In this document: in pieces, positions 1 to 12,692 of the stretch
Position numbering within the stretch: the stretch's first letter is position 1
Layout of the letters: each line of letters starts with the position of its first letter
NCBI GenBank assembly: GCA_029641185.1
Contig: JAPWGK010000009.1
Location: 818,501-882,500 of the forward strand
Direction of reading: 5' to 3'
From: Pseudofabraea citricarpa
Taxonomy: Eukaryota > Ascomycota > Leotiomycetes > Helotiales > Dermateaceae
Length of the DNA stretch: 64,000 nucleotides
Made by a program: the position numbers and the translations under genes
The notes under the pieces: model-generated
What the model was told of the DNA's origin: nothing
What the model saw: only the letters and a program-made list of their open reading frames with translations
Databases searched by the model: none

Positions 1-871
1 CCTGACCTAAACCTCCTAACCAAACTAACTATATGTTCTGTACCTGGCAGCTTCTCATCCAACCATTTGTAATCGTGGTCCGACTACATCGCTCAAGTCA
101 ACCAAAATCCGAGGAAAAGATGTTTGAGAACACATACTAGAGTATCTAGAGAGGTGATTATTCTAACTTCTACCAAATCTTCAAAATTCAAGGGCTGCCC
201 TTCCGTCACAATGCCCCACGTATTCAAACCAACAAGTATCTATTCCGTACGCGAGTATTGTAACTTTGGTACCTAGGTACCTCCCTAGTAACTAAACAAA
301 TTCTTCGAACCACAAGATACCCAGATGATGGGTCTTTCTCTTTTTCTTTTTGATTTTAGCCCACACCCGACGCGGGTTCCTACGTTGACAAGCCCTGACA
401 AAACACCGTGTCATTTTTCTTACCATTCCTTTCCCACGACCTCCATATCGACCCATCTGCCCATCGTCCGGATACCCGCCAAGAGTGGAGGGAGATCCAG
501 GCACGTCCTGTCCCACCACGCGCCGCCGATGACAAGGTCGTCGACCGAGACGCAGCTTAAATCCGCACGACGATATCCGCAGCACGAGCGATAATCCGTA
601 GACTATACATTACCTCCGCGCACTTAGTCCCCTAAAAACCGAGACAAGAGAGGGCGAGGGCGAGGGCCAGGGCCAGGGCATCAGTCAATCGAGCATTATT
701 ATTTCAAACCCCGAACGACCTGATGACCGGTTTTAGTCGTCACCAAGCAGGCAGATGGTCTGGTAACTTCTTGGTAAGTAGTGAGTGTGAGAAAGTCTGA
801 AAAGGTGTTCCAGAGCCCGCAGGCCAATGAGAGAGATGAAGCGACGATTGATCCAGAGACAAAGACCGAGC

Positions 872-906
872 CATCCAGCATCCAGCATCCAGCATCCAGC
901 ATCTAG
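872..906. repeat. CATCCAG heptanucleotide array (5 units)
   Basis: Five head-to-tail copies, the last with one substitution (CATCTAG). The reverse complement of the same heptamer forms another array at 40917-40986. Confidence 0.9.
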
Positions 907-1337
907 CATTGAGCATCGAGCACACCCAGCGTGTTGAGGGATCCAGCATCCATCCATCCATCCCTCCGTCCACGAGCCATCAGCCATCAGCCATCTCCAG
1001 CCAGACACAGGAACGGAGACGGGGACGGAGTAACAGGAACGACGATAGGAACCGATGGCCCCTTTTTTATTACTCCATAGGACGGCGGCCGTCAAGCTGG
1101 CAGAGGGAACAGAGGAGCGAGAACCTGCTACTGTGCCTCGCGGGTACATGTTCGAGCAGGCGCCTCGCAGCGGGAACGGGACGAGAGAACGGAAGAGGGA
1201 GAGAAGTGTTGCGAGATGGGAAGATGGGGGCCGGGTGCGATAAAAGAAGAGGAGAGAGGATACAGCATCACGGCGATATGCAGAGATGGAGCCAGAAGCA
1301 GTCAGGGAGGCAGGCAGAGAAGTGCAGACATGAGGCG

Positions 1338-1368
1338 CTGTTGCTGCTGCTGCTGCTGCTGCTGCTGT
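1338..1368. repeat. (CTG)n trinucleotide microsatellite
   Basis: Nearly pure run of CTG/TGC/GCT in non-coding DNA. Confidence 0.9.
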
Positions 1369-2479
1369 CTCTCTTTCCTTCACTATTCCTTCGCTCGACC
1401 CTCGTCCATCGTCCATGAACCCTCGTCAACCCTCGTCACACCCCGAATGAAAAATCCAAAAAATTCAATCGCTCGTCCGTCGCTCGCGGACGGAGCAGAT
1501 CGGTGTCCCGTTGCTCCGTACTGGGCATTGCTTACGTACGTACCTTTTGCTGTTTTGGCTGATTTCGTGGTATTCGTTGTCTACCTATGCAAGGCTGCGC
1601 TGCCGACGACAACCATACCTACTGTAACCCAGAACCCATACAGTTACCCATACAGTTACTGGACCCATGCCATGCCATGTCCCACGCCCCATGCCCATTA
1701 TTGTTGCCCTTTGTCTACAGTATTGCCCTTTGCCCTTTGCCCATTTGCCCAATGCCCATCTCCTGCACGACGCACACACTTTCCCTCCGACCATACCAGA
1801 CCATACCACACCACTACCACTCACCACTCACCACCCCCCTCCCCCTCCCCCCATCCCCCTCCTCCTACCCATTACAGACATCGCTCTCGCCGCAAAGCCG
1901 CAATGCCGCCCAGAATATGATTCATCCGGTATGTAGGGTGATGACAAAATCCCCGCCCATGCAGCAGAAGGGCGGTCCGCCCCCGTTGAAGGATGACCGA
2001 GCGTCTTCACAGCCTTGCGACTCGCGACGGGAAGGCCCCCAAACTGTTGAACTCGGACACCTTGGAGCTTCTACATCACGGCGGAGAGGGAAACGGTACG
2101 CGATGGTAAAGGACGTATTTCTTTCATTCTCTGCGAAATTCTTCCGAGCTAAAAAATTGTGTAAAATAAAAAACTTGCGCAGCCTGTATCGTATCCCATG
2201 CTGTACATGGAAGAACCACCACCCCTCCGTGCTCTCGAAGGAAAAATAAAAAAGATAGAAAAACATTAAATAAATCAGATCGAAAAATGAATGAACACCA
2301 AACTTCCATGCATTCCCAGTTTCCATCTCCTCATGAATGTCGCCCAGATATCGTAAAGTTCCATAGCATTGCTCAAGAACGAGTGTCAAACGCTCAAACT
2401 CCTTTTGGTTCCTAATGAGAACGTGATAAAAATAAAAATAAAATAAAAACAGTCTTGGATTCTTGGAGCCCAAACACTA

Positions 2480-3392
2480 TCATATTCGCTGCATGATCCG
2501 TGGTGAGGGCGACATAGATAATGGTGTTTGCGGGTAGTGGTACCCAGCCTCAGAACAGCTCGTTGAGTGCTCGTATGAGCTTGTGAGAGGGGGAGTCTAG
2601 AGAGAGATTAGGACAAATTCACCAGCAGCCTGCTCGGATCAACTTACAGTAGGATCCTCATATAACGAATGGTGCATTTCGATCCCCGGGACACTCGAGT
2701 ACATTTGATATGGCATCATGGTATCGCTCTCTCGCTTCATCTGGTCGTTAAATTGTGACATGGGAGGAAGCGTGACGGAGATGGGCTGCATGTATGTGCC
2801 GTATGGTTCTGATCGATCCGAGGGGTAAGGATTGGATTGGTAAGGTGCGTAGTTGATGTCTTCTGGAGCTGGGTAGGTATTCTGGTAGAGAAGAGGTGGG
2901 GTTCTCGAGCCTTCCCGCTCGTAGCCGTGACCGAACATATACTCTTCGTCGTTGTGCATGGGAGGTGTATATTGGTTTGGGAGCGGTCTCGGTGATAGCG
3001 CTGGAGCTACAGCCTCGGGGCTGGTGCGGTACTGCTGGTTTCCGTTGCTCACTCTCCGATCATTCTGTTGGAGCTCGGCGTGTGTCTGAGGAGGTGATGC
3101 CGAAGACGAACCCGCTCGGCGCTCGAGATCTTCCAAACGTCTCTTGAGCTTCTTGCCTGTTCCCAAAGTTAGATAGGTTCAGATGCAGCCGCAAGGCTGG
3201 CAGAGACAACCACTACTTACGGTAGTTTCGTTGAGCAATGCGGTTCTGAATACGTCTTCGCTCAGCCAGATCAGAGATCTTCGTCCAATCCTCATCTGGG
3301 TTGGCGGAACTGCTGAAGGCACTGCTGGTGCCGTGGTTGGTGATGTTCCTCGTGGCCGTGGCCGTCGAGTATGAGTAGCTCTGGCGAGACAT
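2480..3392 (-). CDS. bZIP transcription factor, Yap/AP-1-like basic region
   Basis: Three exons: 3392-3221, 3156-2648 and 2596-2480 (265 aa). The ATG at 3392 opens a Ser/Thr-rich N-terminus. Basic region at about residues 45-60 reads ERRRIQNRIAQRNYR, with the N-x2-A-Q-x2-Y-R signature of Yap-like bZIPs, followed by a Leu/Arg segment KKLKRRLEDLERRA that starts the zipper. Intron 1 (3157-3220) splits the Arg codon right after the NY of that signature. Intron 2 (2597-2647, 51 nt) has GTAAGT, a CTAATC branch site and TAG; without splicing the protein ends after PTVS. The last exon adds about 38 residues (PPLTSSYEHSTS...). The rest is Pro/Ser/Tyr/Gln-rich, as in activation domains. It should bind DNA in the nucleus; target genes and physiological role cannot be read from sequence. 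It lies alone between two gene-free regions. Confidence 0.88.
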
Positions 3393-3767
3393 GTTGGGAG
3401 TTGGATCAAGTAAAAGACCAATATAGTTTGTTCCAAGTCGGGAGTAAAGTGGTTCTGGGAGAAGAGGGGGTATGTGCCTGTGGATGAGGAACTTGGGTAA
3501 CGGTCAATTGGGGGTGCTTGGGGGAGTATATATGTTCAGTCGTAGGGCGAGGTAGCTTGCTACCAGACTCAGCTGCGATTTGAATCCCTGCCAGCCCTGG
3601 TGTGAACCTTGACACCCCCCCCTCCCTCGCCATGCGCCTTGGGACAAGCATGTTACCACAACCTTGATCGAGGACTTGACCGTTGAAGGCGGCCGCAGAA
3701 AGTAGCGTCAGGGAGCACCGGACGCCATGGCTGCAGCAGAGCACAGCACATCGGACACCCTGGTCAT

Positions 3768-3830
3768 GGTTGTGTGGTTGTGTGGTTGTGGATGGGGGAT
3801 GGGGTTGTGGTTGTGGTTGTGGTTGTGGTC
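3768..3830. repeat. GGTTGT hexamer repeat
   Basis: Imperfect run of GGTTGTG words, with a purer block at about 3803-3829. Confidence 0.8.
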
Positions 3831-4410
3831 AGCCTGTTGCATCTGCCCTCTGCCCTCTGTTGCCCTCGCTGCCCTCGAAAGTCCCCCCAGCCTGGTGCAC
3901 TTGGCCTCGCGCTGTTGTCAAGTCAAAGCCCATTTTACGTGCAAGACAACAGATCGTCTAGTGGTCCCTGATGCATGCGCACACACGCACCCGCTAATGC
4001 CCCACGAAGAGGAGGAGGAGGAAGAAGAGGAAGAGGGCTGGACAGGGGGGGATAAACACCGACCTGAGTGGCTGCGGAATGCCACTGTTCTCGATGCTCG
4101 TAAAGCAGCGCCAACCACTGCTCACCATTCCCTCGGCCGGCGTCGAGGCGTGCTACTACGAATAGACATGGCCGACACGCTACAGTACGCTACACAACCT
4201 CTGGCAGCCCTACGGCATGGGGAACACACACTGGGACACTGGGACACTGACACTGGGACACTGGCTCGAGGGACTCTGGGAACTCTGCGACATTTGGGAC
4301 TCTGGGACCACTGACTGATGGAGCTGAGGGGGAAGGATGAGGAGGAAGACGAGGAACACGCGCCAGGCCCAGATAGGCATTATCGATGCTGCCACCATAC
4401 CATTATTGTT

Positions 4411-4430
4411 ATCATCATCATCATCATCAT
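4411..4430. repeat. (ATC)n microsatellite
   Basis: Pure ATC trinucleotide run. Confidence 0.9.
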
Positions 4431-4463
4431 CGGATCGCCCTCCAGCGAGTTCTCTAGTCCATA

Positions 4464-4508
4464 CCTGTCTACCTGCCTGCTTGCCTGCCTACCTGCCTAC
4501 CTGCCTAC
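4464..4508. repeat. CTGC/CTAC tetranucleotide repeat
   Basis: Alternating CTGC and CTAC tetramers. Confidence 0.85.
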
Positions 4509-4656
4509 CGACCGAAGATACTAAGGTACTCAGCACCCAGAATGGTAGTATGGCGCGAACATGGGATCAAGGCGAAGAGCGAAGAGGCCGACGAACAGCC
4601 TGACAGAGAGAAGCTACCTATGCTACTTACTTACCGTACTGCTGCGACTACGACGG

Positions 4657-4680
4657 TGACTGACTGACTGACTGACTGAC
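4657..4680. repeat. (TGAC)n microsatellite
   Basis: Pure TGAC tetramers; a looser continuation (aaactgac) follows. Confidence 0.9.
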
Positions 4681-5156
4681 AAACTGACAAACCGACTACT
4701 CCAGCACTCGAAGGGCGCAGGACGATATCTCCGTAGCACCATGACCAGATCCGGGTCCGATCAACACCACCGCACGGCGACCATGGCAATGCCGGTTATA
4801 GAAGCATGGACTTAAGAATAACAGCATGATGATGCCAAATCAGACAATCAGACAGAGCCTTGTAGATTTTTGTCGCGCTTTTCGAGGTGCCAGAAAATGG
4901 TTGCCTGGATGGATGATTTCAATTTCGGGGGGCCATGGGCCATGGACCATCTTGACGCCAGACTAGTCGGTCGCCCGCCCAATCAGCAGCCTCGACTCGT
5001 TCACTCGTGCCAGATTCTGGACCTCGACGACGTCTGCTGCTTTCCTAATTGGGGGCCAAATGACCCTCATTTCGCAGTCCCCTGTGTCGGCGAAGCTGGG
5101 GTGCAGACCAACAAAGTGAAGCATAGGTAGCATGGCATAGCAATTACTGCTATCGC

Positions 5157-5192
5157 CTGTCTGTCTGTCTGTCTGTCTGTCTGGCTGTCTGT
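5157..5192. repeat. (CTGT)n microsatellite
   Basis: CTGT tetramers with one CTGG variant. Confidence 0.9.
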
Positions 5193-6496
5193 GGTTTGGG
5201 GTCCGTTGACGTTGACTGAAACTGTGCTGCCCGACGATGCTAGTTTATCGGCCACCACCTCCTCCCACCTCCCAGCGACCAGATTAGTGACAAACAAACA
5301 AAACCAACCCAACCCATCCAACACGTGAACACCGGCTTTGACTCAAGGTACCGGGACGACTTTAAGTCAGTACTCACAAGGTTGCCCCGGGTCTGTACCA
5401 AGGTACCTGTTCCCGTTCGAGAGCGTTGTGACATCACCGACTCGACCAGCACTATCAAAAACAAAAATGGTGTTTTGCGGCGGCGTAGACTGTTTTGTTT
5501 TGGCCGATCACATTTGATTTCTCTCTCTCTCTCTGGCTCCATCCAGGCCTGGCCTCATGAACCAGAGAGATTTGATATTGTTTCTGGCCCCCTCCCCCCG
5601 CTCTCTTGTCCACTATCACGCTCCGTCCTCATCTACCCAACAGCCTGTGCCCGACACCCCTGTGATCTCCAGTGGGCTCCCCTGTCGCGCTGGGGTGTGC
5701 GAGCTCTCTTCGGGCACCACACGTGCTTTGTCATAAGTTTATTTTTGCCAACCGATTACCAAGATGCTTTCTCGGGTCTAGGACGGGGATGGTGGCCAGG
5801 GGAGGCGAGGGGAGGCCAGGGAGGGGGCATCTGCAATGCTGCATCGGCCGCATGGCTGCATGTATCCTGGATCCCCTTGATCATCCAACGACCCGACGTT
5901 CGTTGCAGACCGCCAGCTTGACTTGCAGGAAGCCTGAAAAGCCTGACGATCCAGGCATCCAGGGCCTCTGAGCCAATGGCAGGCCCGCGCTCGCTCGCTA
6001 GTGCCGAAAGTGACGATCGCTTCGACGGTGAAGGGTCGACGACGCCAAACCGTGCCAAACCGTGCCAACCCTCGCCAACCTCCCCCTCTGACCACCCCAC
6101 AGGCCAACTCCAATACAACCTCGCCGGTACTACCGACAAATGTAATCATACGGCTTGCGCAATGAGACTCGAGACAATGTGCGCTCAGCCCTACCCGGTC
6201 CCCTCGAAGCTCCACGTCGTCGCTCGACACCCTCTGCACCCTCTGCCCCCTCTGCCCCCTCTGGCAAGCTTTCTGGATGCTGTAGACGGCCAGCAATGAC
6301 ACCATCGTATTGGCCGAGCGCCTGCCACATATGCTACCGGTGCTCCCAAACAGGACAACGCAGTTATCTGGTGGCTTTAGGCAGCCAGTAATGGAAATTG
6401 CTCGCTCCGCCGGTCTCCAGGATCCCTTGAACTAGTTCTAGACAACTCTCTTTGTTCGGCTGCCCCTCTGCCTCTGCTGCTACCACTACCGCTACT

Positions 6497-6523
6497 ACCA
6501 CCACCACCACCACCACCACCACC
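6497..6523. repeat. (CCA)n microsatellite
   Basis: Pure CCA run flanked by imperfect CTA/CCA triplets. Confidence 0.9.
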
Positions 6524-8895
6524 ATTGCTAGTCGTGCCTCAAGACTCAAGCATTCTATCAAGCTGTCACTGGCTATGGCTCAGGCGGCTTCATATGCCAG
6601 AGATCGCCGACCACTTCGATGCAGCCATCAACGCCGGCCTTAATTCCGCACTACTGAAGACGGCGGCGGATTTAGTTGTCAATAAACTCCATACGGACGT
6701 ATCGCTGTTACCACTCACCACTATACCTAACTACTTACCTACCTCTCCATGGACAGTCCATGATGGCCACCCGTGATCTCACGCTTTCATTATTGACTGC
6801 TTGAACGTACGTTGGAGATGTTGACATGTCGCTAGCAACACCAGCTGTCTGAAAGGGACCCCAAATTTGAACCCACATCTCACCAGGGCGGGCACTCCAC
6901 TCGCATTCTGGGATGGCCCTATAGCTGGGACACTATTCTCCCACCCTTCCAGCCATCAGGGGTAAGAACCCGTTAGTTTGTCACAGATATGGCGAGGCTG
7001 ATCAGTGCTGCCTCCCAAGTATGGGAGTAGTACGGTATGGCCTATAGACGACCGAGATAAGACTTGACAATTTGGAAACCCAGTTTCATGGGTATTTGGC
7101 AGTGTGCATCCGTTCAATGATATGAGATGCCTCGTATTATAGTCATGTAGCTGAAGGTTAGTGCCTGTCCCATAGCCCCCCATGGATTTCACGATGCTAT
7201 CTTTCGAAGCTTTGCAGAGCTTAGGAGTTATAGCTTTGTTTTTTTACGACGTTTTGACTCAACTTCCTCCCGAAGGCCAAATTCCTTCTAGGAACTCAGC
7301 AAAAGGCCTTTTCGGGGGCTTGTTTGAACGTTGTCAGATCTTTCTTTGGGGGCTGTTACCCACGGAGTGGTAGCCATCCGGCGAGGGTCCTTCACGTTGC
7401 CCGTGTCGTCCGTCATTGCTCACCCTAACATCGGAAGGTGTTAAGGTTCTCACTGCGTCTATTCCAGGAGCTAGGACTGCGCCATGTCTGTTCCGTGAAC
7501 ATAGAGCTGGAAGCGAATGGCTGAGTTCTGACAGGTGGATCTCTGCTGTGATTGAACAGAACACGCTCATTGATCACATTACGGGATATTAAAGCTGAGA
7601 TTGAGATGTCTTAAGCGCCTTGATTTTACGTACGGTCCTTCTGCATGGAATTTCGAGAAGCTAAAAGCCCCGGACCTTGCAAGGCAGTTGCTTCACGTTT
7701 TGATCTAGGTATAGGGAGGTCTCCCCGTAGGATGCTGCTCTTGTCAGCGCCTAGAAGATATCTTCAACATGTCCAAACAATCCACGATCCTTCTGTCAAG
7801 AAGATAAGCTCTAGTCGACCCGAGAACGCGCGTAAGGGAACAAGTCGGAACAAATGGCAAGCAGAGTAGACATGCAAGATGTTTTGTAAGCCATGATAAC
7901 GGCAGTAGTTTTCAGAGGCTCTTAGGTAGTCAGACCGCTCAACTCTTCAAGCCAAGTCATTGTGCCATACACGTGGGTTCACTTGGGAGGTATTGCCCTG
8001 AGCTATCGGCCACGCGTTTCGCTATACTATGTACACAGACCCCCAAACACGCTTCCGAAAACTGCAAGAAGAGCTGACCAAGCTCGTCTTGGCCGTCAGT
8101 TGGTGATGACCATGCTGAATTGTTCAATACTGAAGTCTTCAAGCCAACTGGTTGGAAGAGAGAGATAGGAAAGCTCGCTCATCCTAAAGGAAGTCGCAGC
8201 TCATTCGCGTAACTTCTTTTGCACCAGGATTAATAGTCTACGCGAACAATGGTGCCGGCGAGTTATGCATCACCACAGAAGGGGGCAGTGTCGGCCAACT
8301 GTTGAGTCATCCTGAATGCTGCTTTGTCTTTGGGCCCGTCGTTGCGGAGGGAGATCTTCTACTCGATTCCTCTAGCGAGCATGATAGGCTATACGGGCAT
8401 TACCAATAGGGGTAATTGTCACGGGGGGGATGGAACAATGGACTCCCGCAGCACAAATGCCGGAGCGAAGAGAGATCTCGAGGATTCCGCGCAATCTACC
8501 ATGCGGTCGGGTTTGCACGGAATAAGAGAGGCAGGCTGGCAGGCTGGCAGGCAGTCGTGGAGGTGCAGCAGGAGAGGCAGTATCACGAACTCCAGATCAG
8601 CCACCACCAAAGGGGACAATGGGCTTGCCGGTCGCCATGGAGAGACGTCACATTCTACATTCACCGCCGCCATCTCCTTCAGTAGCTTCCAGCGCACGCT
8701 GATAGGTGGAAGAGTGTAAGGCTGAGCCTCGTGTAGAGGCGGTCGTGGGTGTGATTGGCTGTAGACGAGGCCGATGCGGTCGCATCTACCCCTCCATGGA
8801 GCCTTCACCGCACCGTCACGAAAGGTCGCATCAGAAGACGGGGTTCCGCGTGAGGTGTGATGTGTAATGTGTGTGATGTGTAATGTAAGTAAGTG

Positions 8896-8920
8896 ATGGT
8901 GGTGGTGGTGGTGGTGGTGG
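8896..8920. repeat. (GGT)n microsatellite
   Basis: Pure GGT run following a GATG-rich stretch. Confidence 0.9.
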
Positions 8921-9506
8921 GAAGAAATGCAAATGCATATGCGCGCAGGCGTTGTGCAGGAATGAGCAGAGGTGTGCGTGCGTGCGTGCGGGCGATCGAA
9001 AGATGAGATGATGGCGCACCAGCAACCAAGCACGACCAGCGCCAGCGACCGAGGGATTTCCTAAGCGGGATGAAATTAACCGTCTTTCGGGCTCGTAAGG
9101 CTGGCCTTGCGCGCTGTTCGGGGATTCTTTAAGGCGGCCTGGTCCTTGTCCCTCTTTAGAGTTTCCGCTTCGCTCGCAAGCTGGCGAGCCCCGAGCCCCA
9201 CGCACCAAGCACCTTAAATGTGCTCAAGGCGGCACGGGCGATATCTGCTGCGTGGACCGGAGTATTGGCACGGCGCCCTCAAAAGCAGCGACGGCCTAGG
9301 ACGAAAAGTACCCAAGGGCCAGCGAGCGGGGGGGGGGAATCTTCAGTTAACGAGGCCCGGCTGCTGATTGGTCTGGAATACGACATCGGCAGCTTCGCTT
9401 GTGCGACCCCATGGCATTCTGTTGAATTCCCGTCTTGTGTCTGTCTTGTCTGTGTCCGTGTCTGTGTGTCTCTCGCCTGTCTCCGTTACAGAACTTGGGG
9501 CTTTCC

Positions 9507-9525
9507 TTTTTTTTTTTTTTTTTTT
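9507..9525. repeat. Poly-T tract
   Basis: About 19 consecutive T. Similar long T tracts lie at about 9918-9934 and 11095-11111. Confidence 0.9.
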
Positions 9526-9722
9526 GGTTCCTTCCTTCTGTCGTGGTTTCTCCACCGTCTGGCTATCTCCCCTTTCGCTATATCCTGGCTATATCCTGCC
9601 TCGGCCGATGGATTAATGTGATGGTGAGTCAAGGAGAGATGAGATGAGACGATCACTCTCACGCGGAATCATAGGAATACGGGATGGACGGATGGACGGT
9701 ATGTGATAATTAATCATTCCAT

Positions 9723-9723
<1 letters not shown>

Positions 9724-9754
<31 letters not shown>
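9724..9754. repeat. (GT)n dinucleotide microsatellite
   Basis: About fifteen GT units. Confidence 0.9.
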
Positions 9755-9755
<1 letters not shown>

Positions 9756-10871
9756 TTGATCGGGTCATCATTGTATCTTGGACTTGGTGGCTCTCTCTCG
9801 CTATTCCTCACTTCGCTCACAGTCGCAGTCGCAGTCACAGTCACAGTCACCCAAAGAGTTGACCCGCATTTAACGAGAACCGGGTTTGGCGAGTGCGATG
9901 GATAGGTTGGATTCTTTGTTTTTTTTTTTTTTTTAGAGGGGAGAGGGGAGAGTGGAGAGTGGATAATAGCGATTGTGGCCGTGCATTCACTCTACATACA
10001 TACTGTACATACATACGGTAGCGTAGCGTGACGGGACCGCGACGGACGGACGGGGAGACGAAGGGAGGTGGATACAAGTGGATCATGCCATGGGCAAGAG
10101 CAGAAAGAGGGGGGGAGCAATACATTGATCCGTTTCACTTCAGGCAGGACGAGAGAGGCAGGGCAGAATTACCTGGTGGGTTCGCGTTCAGGTTGAGAGG
10201 AGGGAGATGCGAATTCTAGAACCTCTTCTTCTCTCTTGGGGGGGAGGGGTGTGGTTTGGTCTGGTCTGCTTTGCTTTGCTTTGCCTTGGTTAGGGCAGGG
10301 TAGGGTACAGAGAGTGGGGTAGATTAATCTTTTGGTTTTTTGGGTGCTGCTGGTGCTGGTGCTGGTGCTGATGGATTTGATAGCTCTGTGCGTGGTGAGT
10401 GAGGGAGTAAGTAGGTGATGACAAAGTCCAGGTACGGACGCGGAAAATACATGTAAGATGGGACAACCAGAAGGGAAAACCGAGTCATCAAGGCGGCATC
10501 TCCTGCTCGACGTCCCTGCTGCTGCTGCTGCTGCTACTGCTGCGGAACAACGGCGGGATTTTTTCTTTCCTTCTTCTTTTCTTCTTCCTTCTTTCTTCTG
10601 TGGTACGGGTATGCGTATGCGTGGAATGGCTTCTTCGTGCGAGATGAGATGTGTATCATCATCATCACCATCAGCAGTAGCAAGCCATACATGCGATTGC
10701 CCAATCTGGAGATCCGTACGGCTTGACTTGCCCTTATCTCTCTCTCTTTGTTTCTGTTTCTGTTTCTTCCTCGCCTATCCCCATGCACATACATAAGGTA
10801 CATACATACCTACATACATATGTACTTACTTACCGGGACTGTCGTGTCGTCGCTGTCTCCGTATGTACGAC

Positions 10872-10945
10872 ACAGTCAGTCAGTCAGTCAGTCCATGTAA
10901 GTAGGGTCCATACCATACCATACCATACCATACCATACCATACCA
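10872..10945. repeat. CAGT tetramer and CCATA pentamer arrays
   Basis: CAGT units at 10872-10892 are followed closely by seven CCATA units at 10908-10942. Just upstream (about 10790-10830) is an ATAC/CATA-rich run. Confidence 0.9.
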
Positions 10946-11644
10946 CAGCACCGCATCGCATCGCATTACCATCCCCCCAGAGAGAAAAAAACCCTCAAGC
11001 CTCAAACGTAACGTAGCATTTCCGATTCTGCTCCCTCTGCTTTCTTCTTTCCGTCCGTCTCTTGTCTCTCTACCGCGGCTTCATTTTTTGGGCGTTTTTT
11101 TTTTTTTTTTTGGAGGGCGGCGCTACGGACGGGCTGATGGAGTGCCGCGTAGGATTCCCACGTGTGGTTTCTTATGATCTCTCATCACTCTGATCCATGT
11201 ACCGTGTCGTGTCCCCCCGACCTCGACCGCGATGACTTAGTAATGGATGGTTTTATATGTGTCCTGCGAGGCTAGGCTACATGGAGCTATGTAGATTCAA
11301 ATCCCGACGTGAGCTAGGGCGCTGACTGAAGGAGAGAACAGAAATCGCGTGGCAGTGGAGGGATGGGGATGGGGAGGGCGGGAAGGATGGGAGGATGGAA
11401 GGCTAGTAACGATCATGATGATAATGATGATGGTGGTGGTGGTGGTGATGGTTGTGGATGTTGGTGCAGCAGGAAGCGGCCCGTCAATCCTACCCGTGTG
11501 TCTTGTCTCTTGTCTCTTGTCACGTCGTGCCGCACTCGGGCTTTTGTTTTTTGGTCTCTTATATTCTGGGGAGGTTTTTGGGGGCTGCGAGAAGAGAGAG
11601 AGGGAGGCCTTTTCCGGGGGGGATCTTTTTTTGGGCCTCTTGCC

Positions 11645-11668
11645 GGAGGAGGAGGAGGAGGAGGAGGA
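11645..11668. repeat. (GGA)n microsatellite
   Basis: Pure GGA triplets in non-coding DNA. Confidence 0.9.
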
Positions 11669-12664
11669 CAAGAAAGGCGTAGCGGGTTTGGTTTTAGTTC
11701 AACTTGGCTAATTCATCTTGTCGGGGGAGCGGGGAGGGGGTGGTTGCGAAGAGTTGAGTTGGATTGAGGTTAAGTTGATCTAGGTGCCTGGTTAGGATTC
11801 CTGGAGACGAGAAAGAGAGGTAGAATAGAATCAAAAAAGGGCCGAAAGGCGTTGTACGAGAGGAGAGAGCCTGAGCCTGAGCCTTAGCCATCGCGAGCTC
11901 TCTTTCTTCTTTGCTTTTTTTGAGCCCGTGTTTGGCGTCCGGTTTCTGGTGTCTGGTGTCTGGCGTTGGTTGTACAGATCAAATGTTCCATGTTCCATGT
12001 TCCATGCAGTGTACAGCACATTACGGTAGGGCAGCAGCAGGGCAAGGTCAGGTCAGGTAACGTGAGGTGAGGTAGGCCAGGGCATTCAAAGTTGTTGCGT
12101 GATATTTTGAGGCTCTGCTTCTCTTGGTCCCGGCTGGCTTCTCTTGCTCCTCCTCGTGTTCTCTTCTCTTGACTTGTCATTCTGCCTCGGCTGTTGAGTT
12201 CTAGCTAGCCACTTGGCCCGCTGGCGTTCTTTTGTTTATTTTTATTTTTATTCTTATTTTTTGAGGTCATCGTGTCTGTCCTTGGGTCTGTCTCTCTTTA
12301 GGCTCTCTGCTGTAGATGGCTAAGGGGAAGGGAGGGAGGGGGATCCTTGGTCGGGGGTGGTGCTGTCGCTGGTGCTGGTGCTGGTGCTGTTATGCAGTGT
12401 CTTGTTTCTTACGCCAACGTGATGGAGCGCTTGATTGGTTTTCTTTTCTTAGCTATCTTGACCTTCTGTTTGACTTTTATGGTTTTTTTGGGCGCGAGGG
12501 AGGCCTGGTTAGCAGGTTGCGGGCTTAGAGGTCAGAGGGGTCAAATCCCGACCGGTAGGTAACTGGATGGTATGCTATGTAGCTATGTATGTATGTACTG
12601 GAGTAGGTACAGTATCGAGATCTACCTACCTAGGTACCTACCTACTGTTCGTCTCTTCCCCCCA

Positions 12665-12692
12665 CGGCTCATGGCTCATGGCTCATGGCTCA
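12665..12692. repeat. GGCTCAT heptanucleotide array
   Basis: Three full GGCTCAT units plus a partial unit. Confidence 0.9.

Larger units (their letters stand above)
1..2479. other. Gene-free flank downstream of the bZIP gene
   Basis: No convincing coding region is seen on either strand. Open frames here are short, rich in Pro/Ser/Thr or in homopolymers, and follow simple repeats. The stretch holds GAGGGC/CAGGGC hexamer runs (about 650-680), a CATCCAG heptamer array (872-906), a GCT run (about 1338-1368) and pyrimidine-rich DNA with many CCCATT/GCCCTTTG words (about 1660-1870). The part nearest 2480 is probably the 3' UTR and terminator zone of the minus-strand bZIP gene. Confidence 0.6.

Noticed and set aside
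733..1920. Long overlapping frames on both strands with polyAla, polyCys or polyLeu runs
   Set aside because: The runs come from a CTG microsatellite read in different frames; no coding signature.
7010..7065. Minus-strand start resembling a 5S rRNA gene (CTATAGGCCATACC)
   Set aside because: The similarity covers only about 14 bases; the downstream conserved 5S blocks are absent.
12530..12560. GGTCAAATCCCGACC, like a tRNA T-arm
   Set aside because: Loop lacks the TTC core, and no D-arm, anticodon arm or acceptor stem pairs around it.
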